This document shows, piece after piece, positions 25,654 through 33,509 of a DNA stretch of 64,000 nucleotides; the first letter of the stretch is position 1; each line of letters begins with the position of its first letter. This DNA is from UBA11612 sp963976395 (lineage in GTDB: Bacteria; Pseudomonadota; Alphaproteobacteria; Rhodospirillales; Rhodospirillaceae). The stretch spans positions 1-64,000 of the forward strand of contig CAXBLG010000004.1 of the NCBI GenBank assembly GCA_963976395.1, in the 5' to 3' direction. The translations under genes and the position numbers were made by a program. Under the pieces are notes generated by a model, which was not told the origin of the DNA, did not search any database, and was given only the letters and a program-made list of their open reading frames with translations.

Positions 25654-26556
25654 ATGCAGGGCTTGAATAATCTCCAGCGCCTAGAGGCGGAAAGCATTCA
25701 CATCATGCGCGAGGTCGTCGCCGAGTGCGAAAATCCGGTGATGATGTATTCCGTCGGCAAAGACAGTGCCGTCATGCTGCACTTGGCCATGAAGGCATTC
25801 TATCCGTCCAAGCCTCCCTTCCCATTGCTGCATGTAGACACGACCTGGAAGTTCCGCGAGATGATCGCCTTTCGCGATCAGCGTGCAAAAGAATTGGGGC
25901 TCGACCTTTTGGTTCACACCAATCCCGACGGCATCGCCCAGGGGATTGGCCCCTTCACCCACGGCTCAGCCGTGCATACCGATGTGATGAAAACCCAAGC
26001 CCTGAAGCAAGCCCTGGACAAATGGAAATTTGACGCGGCGTTCGGCGGTGCCCGGCGCGATGAAGAAAAATCCCGTGCCAAGGAACGTATATTTTCGTTC
26101 CGTTCGGCCCAGCATCGCTGGGACCCCAAACAACAACGCCCGGAACTTTGGCACTTGTACAACGCCCGCAAGAACAAGGGCGAAAGCATCCGCGTCTTCC
26201 CTCTGTCAAACTGGACCGAACTCGACGTATGGCAATACATCTATCTTGAGGGCATTCCGATTGTGCCTCTGTATTACTCGGCCGAGCGGCCTGTGGTGAT
26301 GCGTGACGGCACCTTGATCATGGTGGACGACGACCGAATGCCGCTTGAGCCAGGAGAGAAACCGGTCCTGAAAAAGGTGCGGTTCCGCACGCTTGGCTGT
26401 TACCCGCTCACCGGCGCGATCGAAAGCGAGGCCGACACCTTGCCCGCCATCATTCAAGAAATGCTTCTGACCAAAAGCTCCGAGCGCCAAGGGCGCGTCA
26501 TCGATCACGATGCCTCCGCCTCGATGGAGAAGAAGAAGCAAGAGGGATACTTCTAA
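25654..26556 (+). CDS. cysD: Sulfate adenylyltransferase subunit 2
   Basis: CysD is the catalytic subunit of ATP sulfurylase, forming APS from ATP and sulfate with CysN. The 300-residue protein has the PP-loop MMYSVGKDSAVMLHLA, LLHVDTTWKFREM, FGGARRDEEKSRAKERIFSFR and the C-terminal RFRTLGCYPLTGA, all typical. I chose ATG 25654 (MQGLNNLQRLEAESIHI), the usual family start, over an upstream GTG 10 codons earlier. The stop overlaps the cysNC start by one base (TAATG). Confidence 0.95.
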   Translation: MQGLNNLQRLEAESIHIMREVVAECENPVMMYSVGKDSAVMLHLAMKAFYPSKPPFPLLHVDTTWKFREMIAFRDQRAKELGLDLLVHTNPDGIAQGIGPFTHGSAVHTDVMKTQALKQALDKWKFDAAFGGARRDEEKSRAKERIFSFRSAQHRWDPKQQRPELWHLYNARKNKGESIRVFPLSNWTELDVWQYIYLEGIPIVPLYYSAERPVVMRDGTLIMVDDDRMPLEPGEKPVLKKVRFRTLGCYPLTGAIESEADTLPAIIQEMLLTKSSERQGRVIDHDASASMEKKKQEGYF

Positions 26557-28493
26557 TGGCGCACGTATCCGACATGATCGAAACCGACATTGAAGGTTAT
26601 CTGAAGGCCCATGAAACCAAAGGCCTGTTGCGCTTTATCACTTGCGGGAGTGTTGACGACGGAAAGTCCACCCTCATTGGCCGCCTGCTCTACGACTCAA
26701 AGATGATCTTTGAAGATCAATTGGCGGCGCTGGAAAGCGATTCCAAGAAAGTCGGCACCCAGGGCGGCGAAATCGACTTCGCACTGCTGGTGGACGGACT
26801 TGCCGCCGAGCGCGAACAGGGCATTACCATTGATGTCGCCTACCGCTTTTTCTCCACCGACAAACGAAAGTTCATTGTTGCCGACACCCCCGGCCACGAG
26901 CAGTACACCCGCAATATGATCACCGGCGCATCGTCCGCCGAACTCGCGGTGATCCTGATTGACGCGCGCAAGGGTATTCTTGTTCAAACCCGCCGCCATT
27001 CTTATCTGACCTCGCTGATCGGCATTCGCGATGTGGTCCTGGCCGTCAACAAGATGGACCTCGTTGATTACTCGCAAGAGGTCTTCGACAAAATCGTCGC
27101 CGACTACCGCGTCTTCGCCAAACAAATCGGCTTCGAGAACGTCCTCGCCGTCCCCATCTCGGGGCTTAAGGGCGACAACATCACCGACGCCAGTACCAAG
27201 ATGCCCTGGTACAAGGGCCCAACTCTTATGTCGCATCTGGAAACGGTAGAGATCGCCGACCGCTGGCGCGATGCGCCGTTCCGTATGTGGGTGCAGTGGG
27301 TGAACCGCCCCGACCTCGACTTTCGTGGTTTCTCCGGCCAGATCGCCAGCGGCGCGGTGCGCCCCGGCGACCGGGTGCGCGCCCTGCCTTCGGGAAAGGA
27401 AAGCCGGGTTGCCAAAATCGTTACCCAAGACGGCGATTTACCGGAAGCCATCGCCGGCCAGTCGATCACTCTGACTCTGGAAGATGAAATCGACATTAGT
27501 CGCGGCGATGTGATTTCAGGAACCAGCGCTCTGCCCGGCATCGCAGATCAGTTCAACGCCACTATCATCTGGATGAACGACGAGCATCTTCTACCGGGCC
27601 GTCCTTATTGGCTGAAGATCGGCACCCAGCTCGTGACCGCAACGGTCACCGACCTTAAGTGCAAAATCAACGTCAACACCCTTGAACATCTAGCGGCCAA
27701 AACGCTGGAACTGAACGAGATCGGCGAGGCCAATGTGTCGCTCGACCGGGCTATCGCCTTCGATCCTTATGACGAGAACCAAGAGACCGGCGGCTTTATT
27801 CTCATTGACCGGATTACCAACACAACGGTCGCAGCCGGCCTCATCCGCTTCGCCTTGCGCCGCTCGCAGAACATTCACTGGCAAGCGGTCGATGTGAACA
27901 AACAGTCGCGCGCGCAGATCAAGGGTCAGAAGGCCTGCGTGCTCTGGTTCACCGGCCTGTCCGGTTCGGGCAAATCGACCATTGCCAATATGGTGGAAAA
28001 GCAGTTGTTTGCCGTCGGGCGGCACACTTATTTGCTGGACGGCGACAACGTCCGCCACGGCCTTAATCGCGACCTCGGCTTTGCCGACACCGACCGGGTG
28101 GAAAACATCCGCCGCGTCGGCGAGGTTTCCAAGCTCATGGTCGATGCCGGACTGATCACGATGGTCTCCTTCATCTCGCCGTTCCAAGCCGAGCGCCGCC
28201 TTGCCCGGAGTTTGCTGGACGAGGGCGAATTCGTCGAAATCTTTGTCGATACGCCGCTGGCCGAAGCCGAGAAGCGCGATCCGAAAGGCTTGTATAAAAA
28301 AGCCCGCGCCGGCGAGATCGAAAATTTCACCGGAATTACCTCGCCCTACGAGGCGCCCGAAAATCCAGAAATCAGGATCGACACGACGAAGATGTCGCCC
28401 GCCGAAGCCTCGGCCTTCATTCTTAATTGGCTGGAAGAAAAGGGCATGCTGCTCGGCTTCCGCGCGCCTGAGGACGATACGCCGACGGCGTAG
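26556..28493 (+). CDS. cysNC: CysN-CysC fusion: sulfate adenylyltransferase subunit 1 / adenylylsulfate kinase
   Basis: The 645-residue bifunctional protein has an N-terminal elongation-factor-like GTPase (GSVDDGKSTLIGRLL near residue 31, DTPGHEQYTRNM, NKMDLVD) that drives APS formation with CysD. An APS kinase follows from about residue 440 (FTGLSGSGKSTIANMVE at about 465, DGDNVRHGLNRDLGF, FISPFQAERRLAR, FVDTPLAEAEKRDPKGLYKKARAG), making PAPS. This fusion is the NodQ-like form common in alphaproteobacteria. It converges on the CoA-ester lyase gene with 8 bases between. Confidence 0.95.
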   Translation: MAHVSDMIETDIEGYLKAHETKGLLRFITCGSVDDGKSTLIGRLLYDSKMIFEDQLAALESDSKKVGTQGGEIDFALLVDGLAAEREQGITIDVAYRFFSTDKRKFIVADTPGHEQYTRNMITGASSAELAVILIDARKGILVQTRRHSYLTSLIGIRDVVLAVNKMDLVDYSQEVFDKIVADYRVFAKQIGFENVLAVPISGLKGDNITDASTKMPWYKGPTLMSHLETVEIADRWRDAPFRMWVQWVNRPDLDFRGFSGQIASGAVRPGDRVRALPSGKESRVAKIVTQDGDLPEAIAGQSITLTLEDEIDISRGDVISGTSALPGIADQFNATIIWMNDEHLLPGRPYWLKIGTQLVTATVTDLKCKINVNTLEHLAAKTLELNEIGEANVSLDRAIAFDPYDENQETGGFILIDRITNTTVAAGLIRFALRRSQNIHWQAVDVNKQSRAQIKGQKACVLWFTGLSGSGKSTIANMVEKQLFAVGRHTYLLDGDNVRHGLNRDLGFADTDRVENIRRVGEVSKLMVDAGLITMVSFISPFQAERRLARSLLDEGEFVEIFVDTPLAEAEKRDPKGLYKKARAGEIENFTGITSPYEAPENPEIRIDTTKMSPAEASAFILNWLEEKGMLLGFRAPEDDTPTA

Positions 28494-28501
28494 ACTCTCT
28501 A

Positions 28502-29344
28502 CTAGCGTCCAAGCATCCTCATGGCCCGCTGATACACCGGCTCGTCGATCATTTGGCCGTGCAGCGAGATACTGCCTTCGCCGCGCGCCTTGGCGGCTTC
28601 GTATTCGCGCACCACATCAGCGGACCAGGCTGCTTCGTCGTCGTCCGGCCGGTAAATCTCGGCGGCAACACCCACTTGTTTTGGATGAATACAGATGATT
28701 GTGGAAACCCCAAGCGCGCGCGACAATCTCACCTCGCGGGCGAAGCGGTCCATATTGGTATGATTGGCGATAGAGCCCATCACCCCCCAGCTTTCAAGGC
28801 CGTGCGCGGCGGCGGCCAACACCACCATCTGACCCGGCCCGCGCAAAGCTGCATGACGCGGCGCGATACCAAGCGCTGCCGCAAGGTCTTCACCGCCCAG
28901 CGCTAAAGCTTGCAACCTTGGCCCGGAAGCGATGGAGGATGCCGCCAAAATTCCGCCTGGAGTTTCCAGAGTTGCGCAGAAAACGATATTATCTTTGGGA
29001 AGAGCCGATGCTGTTTCGAGCCGCGCAACTTCGGATGCAATTGTCGTAAGTTCCAGTACGCGCTCGACTTTTGGAATCATCAGCCCGGTCACACCAGCGC
29101 GCACGGCGGCTTCCAAATCACCGCCGAGCAATTCGCGCGTGTTGTTCACCCGCACCCAAACTTCGATCTCGCGCGAAACCAATAAGTCAATTGTTTCACC
29201 CAGCGCATTTCGGGCCGCGATTTTTGAGTCGGGCGCGACCGCATCCTCTAAATCCAAGACAACAGCATCGGCGCCGCGCTCATGCGCCTTGGCAACAAAC
29301 TTCTCCGCCAAAACGGGGACAAAAAGCACTGTTTTCCGTGTCAT
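28502..29344 (-). CDS. CoA-ester lyase of the HpcH/HpaI (citrate lyase beta / malyl-CoA) family
   Basis: 280 residues of the TIM-barrel lyase family: RKTVLFVPVLAEKFVAKAHERGADAVVLDLEDAV, SREIEVWVRVNN, GLMIPKVER and FCATLETPGGI contain the metal and substrate residues (Asp/Glu of LEDAV, Arg of VRVN, Glu of ETPGG). Members cleave malyl-, methylmalyl- or citramalyl-CoA, or hydrolyse malyl-CoA; the substrate is not clear here. ATG 29344 was chosen because the conserved N-terminus begins there. The CoA transferase gene lies 41 bases upstream on the same strand, suggesting that it supplies the CoA ester. Confidence 0.85.
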   Translation of the reverse strand: MTRKTVLFVPVLAEKFVAKAHERGADAVVLDLEDAVAPDSKIAARNALGETIDLLVSREIEVWVRVNNTRELLGGDLEAAVRAGVTGLMIPKVERVLELTTIASEVARLETASALPKDNIVFCATLETPGGILAASSIASGPRLQALALGGEDLAAALGIAPRHAALRGPGQMVVLAAAAHGLESWGVMGSIANHTNMDRFAREVRLSRALGVSTIICIHPKQVGVAAEIYRPDDDEAAWSADVVREYEAAKARGEGSISLHGQMIDEPVYQRAMRMLGR

Positions 29345-29385
29345 GAGCGCACCAAAACCGTGTTTCGTAAGCACATATTGCGCAC

Positions 29386-30543
29386 CTATCGGCGTAGCGG
29401 GCCGAGTATTTCGGCCTCATCAGCGCCTAAATCCGGCGCTTTACGCCGAATTGCGCCGGGTGTGCGCGACAAACGGGGCACTACATCGTGCATGGGAACG
29501 CTTCCAAGGTCGTTATCTGGCACTTCAACCAACACGCCGCGCGCTTTGACGTGCGCGTCGGCTTCAAAATCGGGGGGATCATACACGGGGCCAACCGTTA
29601 CCTCCGCCTCTTCAAAAAAGGCGAGATTTTCAGGCAGGGTTTTTTGGCCGATAAAATCCTGAATGATCGCATCTAATTCATCGACATGATCAAGCCGGGC
29701 GGAATTATTGACGAACTTAGGATCGTCAATCATGTCGGCCCTCCCGATAGCGCGGAACAAACGCCCGGCCATGTCTTGGGTCGAGCCGGTCAGCGCCACC
29801 CATTTGCCGTCGGAGGATTGATAGACATTACGCGGCGCGGTGATCGAGGCACGATTGCCGGACCGAGGCGGCACATTGCCGGTAATGCGGTACTGCGCAG
29901 CGTCGGGGCCCAGAATAGAATGCAGCGGCTCCAGTAACGAGACATCTATCACCTGGCCCCCGCCGTCTGGTTTTTCCGCCTCGCGCAGCGCCACCATCAC
30001 CGCGAACGCGCCGGACAATCCCGCCACCATATCGGCCAATGCCATATTGGGCAGCGCGGGCGGCTTATCGGCAAAGCCGTTCTTGGCCGCAAAGCCGCTC
30101 ATGGCTTCCATCAAACTGCCGAAGCCGGGTTTGCGTTTGTAGGGCCCGGTTTGCCCCCAGCCGGACACCCGCGCCATAACGATTTTTGGGTTGATTTGCA
30201 GCACGTCGTCCGGCCCGAACCCGAGCGCTTCCATGACACCTGGGCGAAAACTCTCGACAATCACATGTGCGGTCGCAACCAGCTTGCGGAACAGGACTTT
30301 CCCCTCTTCCGATTTCAGATCCAAACGAACGCTCTTCTTGTTCCGACCGTATACTTTCCAGTACGGCGAAACCCCCTCGTCGGTCCAATGGCGCAGAGGG
30401 TCGCCCCGGTCCGGCTCTATTTTCACGACCTCGGCACCAAAATCCGCCAGCTGCAAACTCAGCATATTCCCGGCCACTAGGCGGGAGAGATCCAACACCC
30501 GCACGCCATCCAGAGGGCACTTTTGCTCGGGCTCATAAGGCAT
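29386..30543 (-). CDS. Family III CoA transferase (CaiB/BaiF)
   Basis: 385 residues with LDGVRVLDLSRLVAGNMLSLQLADFGAEVVKIEPDRGDPLRHW, NKKSVRLDLKSEEGK, FRPGVMEALGFGPDD and MEAMSGFA, the standard family III pattern; the aspartate that carries CoA should be the one after the NMALADMVAGLSGA region. These enzymes move CoA between organic acids. I placed the start at 30543 (MPYEPEQKCPLDG); the open frame continues 117 codons upstream with low-complexity sequence that lies over the divergent aldehyde dehydrogenase promoter and N-terminus, so it is not part of the gene. Pair with the downstream lyase. Confidence 0.88.
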   Translation of the reverse strand: MPYEPEQKCPLDGVRVLDLSRLVAGNMLSLQLADFGAEVVKIEPDRGDPLRHWTDEGVSPYWKVYGRNKKSVRLDLKSEEGKVLFRKLVATAHVIVESFRPGVMEALGFGPDDVLQINPKIVMARVSGWGQTGPYKRKPGFGSLMEAMSGFAAKNGFADKPPALPNMALADMVAGLSGAFAVMVALREAEKPDGGGQVIDVSLLEPLHSILGPDAAQYRITGNVPPRSGNRASITAPRNVYQSSDGKWVALTGSTQDMAGRLFRAIGRADMIDDPKFVNNSARLDHVDELDAIIQDFIGQKTLPENLAFFEEAEVTVGPVYDPPDFEADAHVKARGVLVEVPDNDLGSVPMHDVVPRLSRTPGAIRRKAPDLGADEAEILGPLRR

Positions 30544-30659
30544 TGGCGATGATCTCCCCCAACTTTCACTCGTGCTTGCGTGTAAGATACAGATAACCTT
30601 ATCGCAGCTGCTATAATCCACTCTTAAATCAAGTAATTGATGCCAGTTCAGGAGACACC

Positions 30660-32147
30660 ATGACCGCCGCAGCCCAGAAAAAGCAGGCCCCCAGCTCGGA
30701 GCCGCTCGGACACCGCCAGATGATCGTCGACGGACAGCATGTTGACGCGGCGTCCGGGGCCCGAATTGAGATGCTTTGCCCCTCGGACGGCGAGGTCTTT
30801 GCGACCATTCCGCGCGGCGGCCAGGAGGATGTGGACCGAGCGGTCGCTGCCGCACGCCGGGCGTTCGATGAAGGCCCCTGGCCGCGCATGCCACCGGCGG
30901 AGCGCGGACGTATTCTCATGAAACTGTCAGCTCTGATCGCTGAACACCACGAGGAATTGTCTTGGCTCGATGCCCGCGATGTCGGCAAAACCATCAAATC
31001 CGCACGCGGAGATGTGACCGTACTATCGCGGTACTACGAGTTCTACGCGGGCGCGGCCGACAAAACCGGCGGCACCACCATACCGCTCGGCAACGGCTTT
31101 ACGGCCATGACCTTCCGCGAGCCGCACGGCGTAGTCGGGGCTATCATCCCGTGGAATTCGCCGACACAGATGACCGGCCGCACTTCGGCCCCGGCCCTCG
31201 CCATGGGCAACACCATGGTGATCAAGGCCGCCGAAGATGCCTGTCTGTCGGCGTTGCGTATTGGGGAGATTGCTTTGGAAGCGGGGGTGCCGCCAGGGGT
31301 GCTCAACGTCGTGACCGGAATTGGCGAGGAAGCTGGCGCAGCCCTTGCCGCCCACAAGGATGTGGATTTCATCACCTTCACCGGATCACCTGAAGTCGGC
31401 ACGTTTGTCCAAAAAGCGGCCGCGGATCACCATGCCGCAGTCACTCTGGAACTCGGTGGAAAGTCGCCCCAGATTGTCTTTGCCGACGCCGATCTTGACG
31501 CTGCGCTTCCCGTCATCACCAATGCCATCATCGCCAATAGCGGCCAAATCTGCGTCGCGGGAAGTCGATTGCTCGTGGAGGAGTCTGTTTGGGACAAAGT
31601 GGTTAAGACGTTTGCCGCCAGATTTAGCGCGCTTGTCACCGGCCCGCATGACGGTGACTACGATTTCGGCCCGCTGATCAATGCCAAACAAAAAGACCGG
31701 GTGTTGCGGTTTATCGAACGCGCAAAAGGCAAAGGCATTCCTATTCTCGCTGAAGGTAAAATCGCACCAGAAGCATCAGAAAAAGGCTTTTATGTTCCGG
31801 CAGTACTTTTCGGTCCGGTGCCTATCGATAGCGAACTTGGCCGAGAAGAAGTGTTTGGCCCTGTACTTTCAATAATCCCGTTCAAGGACGAAGCCGACGC
31901 TATCCGTATCGCTAACGATACGGACTACGGCCTCGGCGCGGGGGTGTGGACGAAAGACGGCGGGCGCGCTTTGCGCGTTGCCCATACCGTGCGCTCCGGC
32001 CAGGTTTACATCAATGCCTTTGGCGCAGGTGGTGGAGTAGAACTACCGTTCGGCGGATTTAAAAAGTCAGGTCATGGCCGCGAGAAAGGCCTGGAAGCGC
32101 TGCATGATTTCACGACCACTAAAACCATCATCATCAAGCACGGATGA
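30660..32147 (+). CDS. NAD(P)-dependent aldehyde dehydrogenase
   Basis: 495 residues, normal for the ALDH superfamily. The sequence shows PWNSPTQMTGRTSAPALAMGN (cofactor site), TGSPEVGTFVQKAA, ELGGKSPQIVF with the general-base glutamate, NSGQICVAGSR with the catalytic cysteine, and EEVFGPVLS. It oxidises an aldehyde to an acid; the substrate cannot be inferred. The ATG follows CAGGAGA. It is divergent from the CoA transferase and converges on the phosphatase gene with 6 bases between. Confidence 0.9.
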   Translation: MTAAAQKKQAPSSEPLGHRQMIVDGQHVDAASGARIEMLCPSDGEVFATIPRGGQEDVDRAVAAARRAFDEGPWPRMPPAERGRILMKLSALIAEHHEELSWLDARDVGKTIKSARGDVTVLSRYYEFYAGAADKTGGTTIPLGNGFTAMTFREPHGVVGAIIPWNSPTQMTGRTSAPALAMGNTMVIKAAEDACLSALRIGEIALEAGVPPGVLNVVTGIGEEAGAALAAHKDVDFITFTGSPEVGTFVQKAAADHHAAVTLELGGKSPQIVFADADLDAALPVITNAIIANSGQICVAGSRLLVEESVWDKVVKTFAARFSALVTGPHDGDYDFGPLINAKQKDRVLRFIERAKGKGIPILAEGKIAPEASEKGFYVPAVLFGPVPIDSELGREEVFGPVLSIIPFKDEADAIRIANDTDYGLGAGVWTKDGGRALRVAHTVRSGQVYINAFGAGGGVELPFGGFKKSGHGREKGLEALHDFTTTKTIIIKHG

Positions 32148-32153
32148 TACGGC

Positions 32154-32954
32154 TTAGCGCGGCGCTTCCAGATACCAGGATTGAAGCGCGGCGCGGGACT
32201 CATCGGAAACGCCGAGCGCATCAGTGAAATACCGGTCTATCGATCCGAACTGGGCGTCAACGGCATCGAAAGCCGCCGCGAGATTTTCCGCGTGCACCGG
32301 AAAGACCGCATGGAAGAGTTTTTCCAATTCGTCTTTGCGGCGGCCCGGCATGTCCTCGGCATAGGTCCGAACCATTTTTGAAATGAAGTTGTTCGCTGTC
32401 GGCGCTTCGTTCGTCAGCAGATAGTCTTCGACGATCGTCTTATGAGGAACACCGAAGGCCGACAGAATGAGCGCCGCACCGAAACCAGTCCGGTCCCGCC
32501 CGCCCCGGCAATGAATAAGTGCGGGTTTACCCTGCCCTTCAAGGAGCGCGGCAAACATCTGCGCATACCTATCGGCAAATTCCACAGCCAGCCCCCGGTA
32601 CATCTCGCGCTGGGTTTCGTGTACAGCCTCGACCGTTTCCCCGTCAAAAATCATGCTTTTGACAACATCGGTGGGCACTCGCGCACCGGACGGCCAGATA
32701 TCCAATGAGAGTCTTTTATGCGGCATGGATTCAGGAAGGCGCGACGGACCACGCTCTTGTTCCTCAATCGTCCGAAAATCACAAACAAGATTTAGATTAA
32801 GGGCTTGCAGCGCGGCAACATCTGCATCCGAAAGATTCGCGAGATGTGCCGACCTGTAAAGCTTGTTCCAGCATGTGCGCCGGTTGTCCAAGGTGGCATA
32901 GCCGCCAAGGTCGCGGAAATTAACCGCCTGCTCGAAGGGGATATGGCGCTGCAT
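32154..32954 (-). CDS. Tyrosine/serine protein phosphatase (DSP-like)
   Basis: 266 residues with NFRDLGGY near the N-terminus, LYRSAHLANLSDADVAAL, and the P-loop HCRGGRDRTGFG, a CX5R signature (Cys nucleophile and Arg), as in bacterial Y_phosphatase3-type enzymes related to LipA/PtpB of Listeria and Mycobacterium. The true substrate may be a phosphoprotein or a phosphoinositide-like compound. Start 32954 (MQRHIPFEQAVNFRDLGG) is where family similarity begins; 19 upstream codons are optional. Confidence 0.85.
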   Translation of the reverse strand: MQRHIPFEQAVNFRDLGGYATLDNRRTCWNKLYRSAHLANLSDADVAALQALNLNLVCDFRTIEEQERGPSRLPESMPHKRLSLDIWPSGARVPTDVVKSMIFDGETVEAVHETQREMYRGLAVEFADRYAQMFAALLEGQGKPALIHCRGGRDRTGFGAALILSAFGVPHKTIVEDYLLTNEAPTANNFISKMVRTYAEDMPGRRKDELEKLFHAVFPVHAENLAAAFDAVDAQFGSIDRYFTDALGVSDESRAALQSWYLEAPR

Positions 32955-33080
32955 GAGATGGTCCGTTTGTGGTCGTGACCGTTCAATACGGCCTGCCCCC
33001 CTCCCTGTCAATTCAACGAAATTAACGGTTTCTGCAACCCAGGAGGCGATGCTAAGACAGGCTCGGACTTACGGAGAAAA

Positions 33081-33500
33081 ATGATGAGCGATTATACTGC
33101 CACCATCGGCTGCGTTGATCTCAAGGTCGATTGGGCCGAAACCCAGGACGGTGAAGTGGCCGTTCAAATTGGTGACGACGGACTCACTGAGTCCAAAGTC
33201 TTCCTGAATTACGGCAAGAAAACTCACCATAACTCTCTTGAGCTCCTCGGTTCATGGATGGAGACTCATAACTTCGCCAATCCCGATGCGCTGATAAATG
33301 AGTTATTTGAACGAGGTAGTGAAGACAAATTCACGATTCTCAACATCACTCGCCCCCAAAAACCCGGCGACAGCGGCTTTGTCGATTTTGACGTGGGTTT
33401 TGATGTAATCGATTCTTGGTGTGTGCTAACCGACAAAGGCATGCTTCCCGCACGGCGCATTCAGTTGATTATGCGCGCATCCATATACCCGACAAATTAG
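33081..33500 (+). CDS. Hypothetical acidic protein
   Basis: 139 residues (138 if the second ATG at 33084 is used), preceded by GGAGAAAA. It is soluble, without signal or membrane helix, rich in Asp/Glu (for example DWAETQDGEVAVQIGDDG and FVDFDVGFDVIDSW), and ends just before glcB. I recognise no family. Good codon use and a ribosome binding site make it a probable gene. It is the only gene in this short divergent interval. Confidence 0.6.
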   Translation: MMSDYTATIGCVDLKVDWAETQDGEVAVQIGDDGLTESKVFLNYGKKTHHNSLELLGSWMETHNFANPDALINELFERGSEDKFTILNITRPQKPGDSGFVDFDVGFDVIDSWCVLTDKGMLPARRIQLIMRASIYPTN

Positions 33501-33509
33501 ACCGCTATC

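Noticed and set aside
26697..27428. 243-codon minus-strand open frame opposite cysNC
   Set aside because: Antisense to GTPase motifs; no support of its own.
29386..30894. 502-codon version of the CoA transferase
   Set aside because: The first 117 codons are low-complexity, lie over the divergent promoter and aldehyde dehydrogenase start, and precede the true family N-terminus at 30543.
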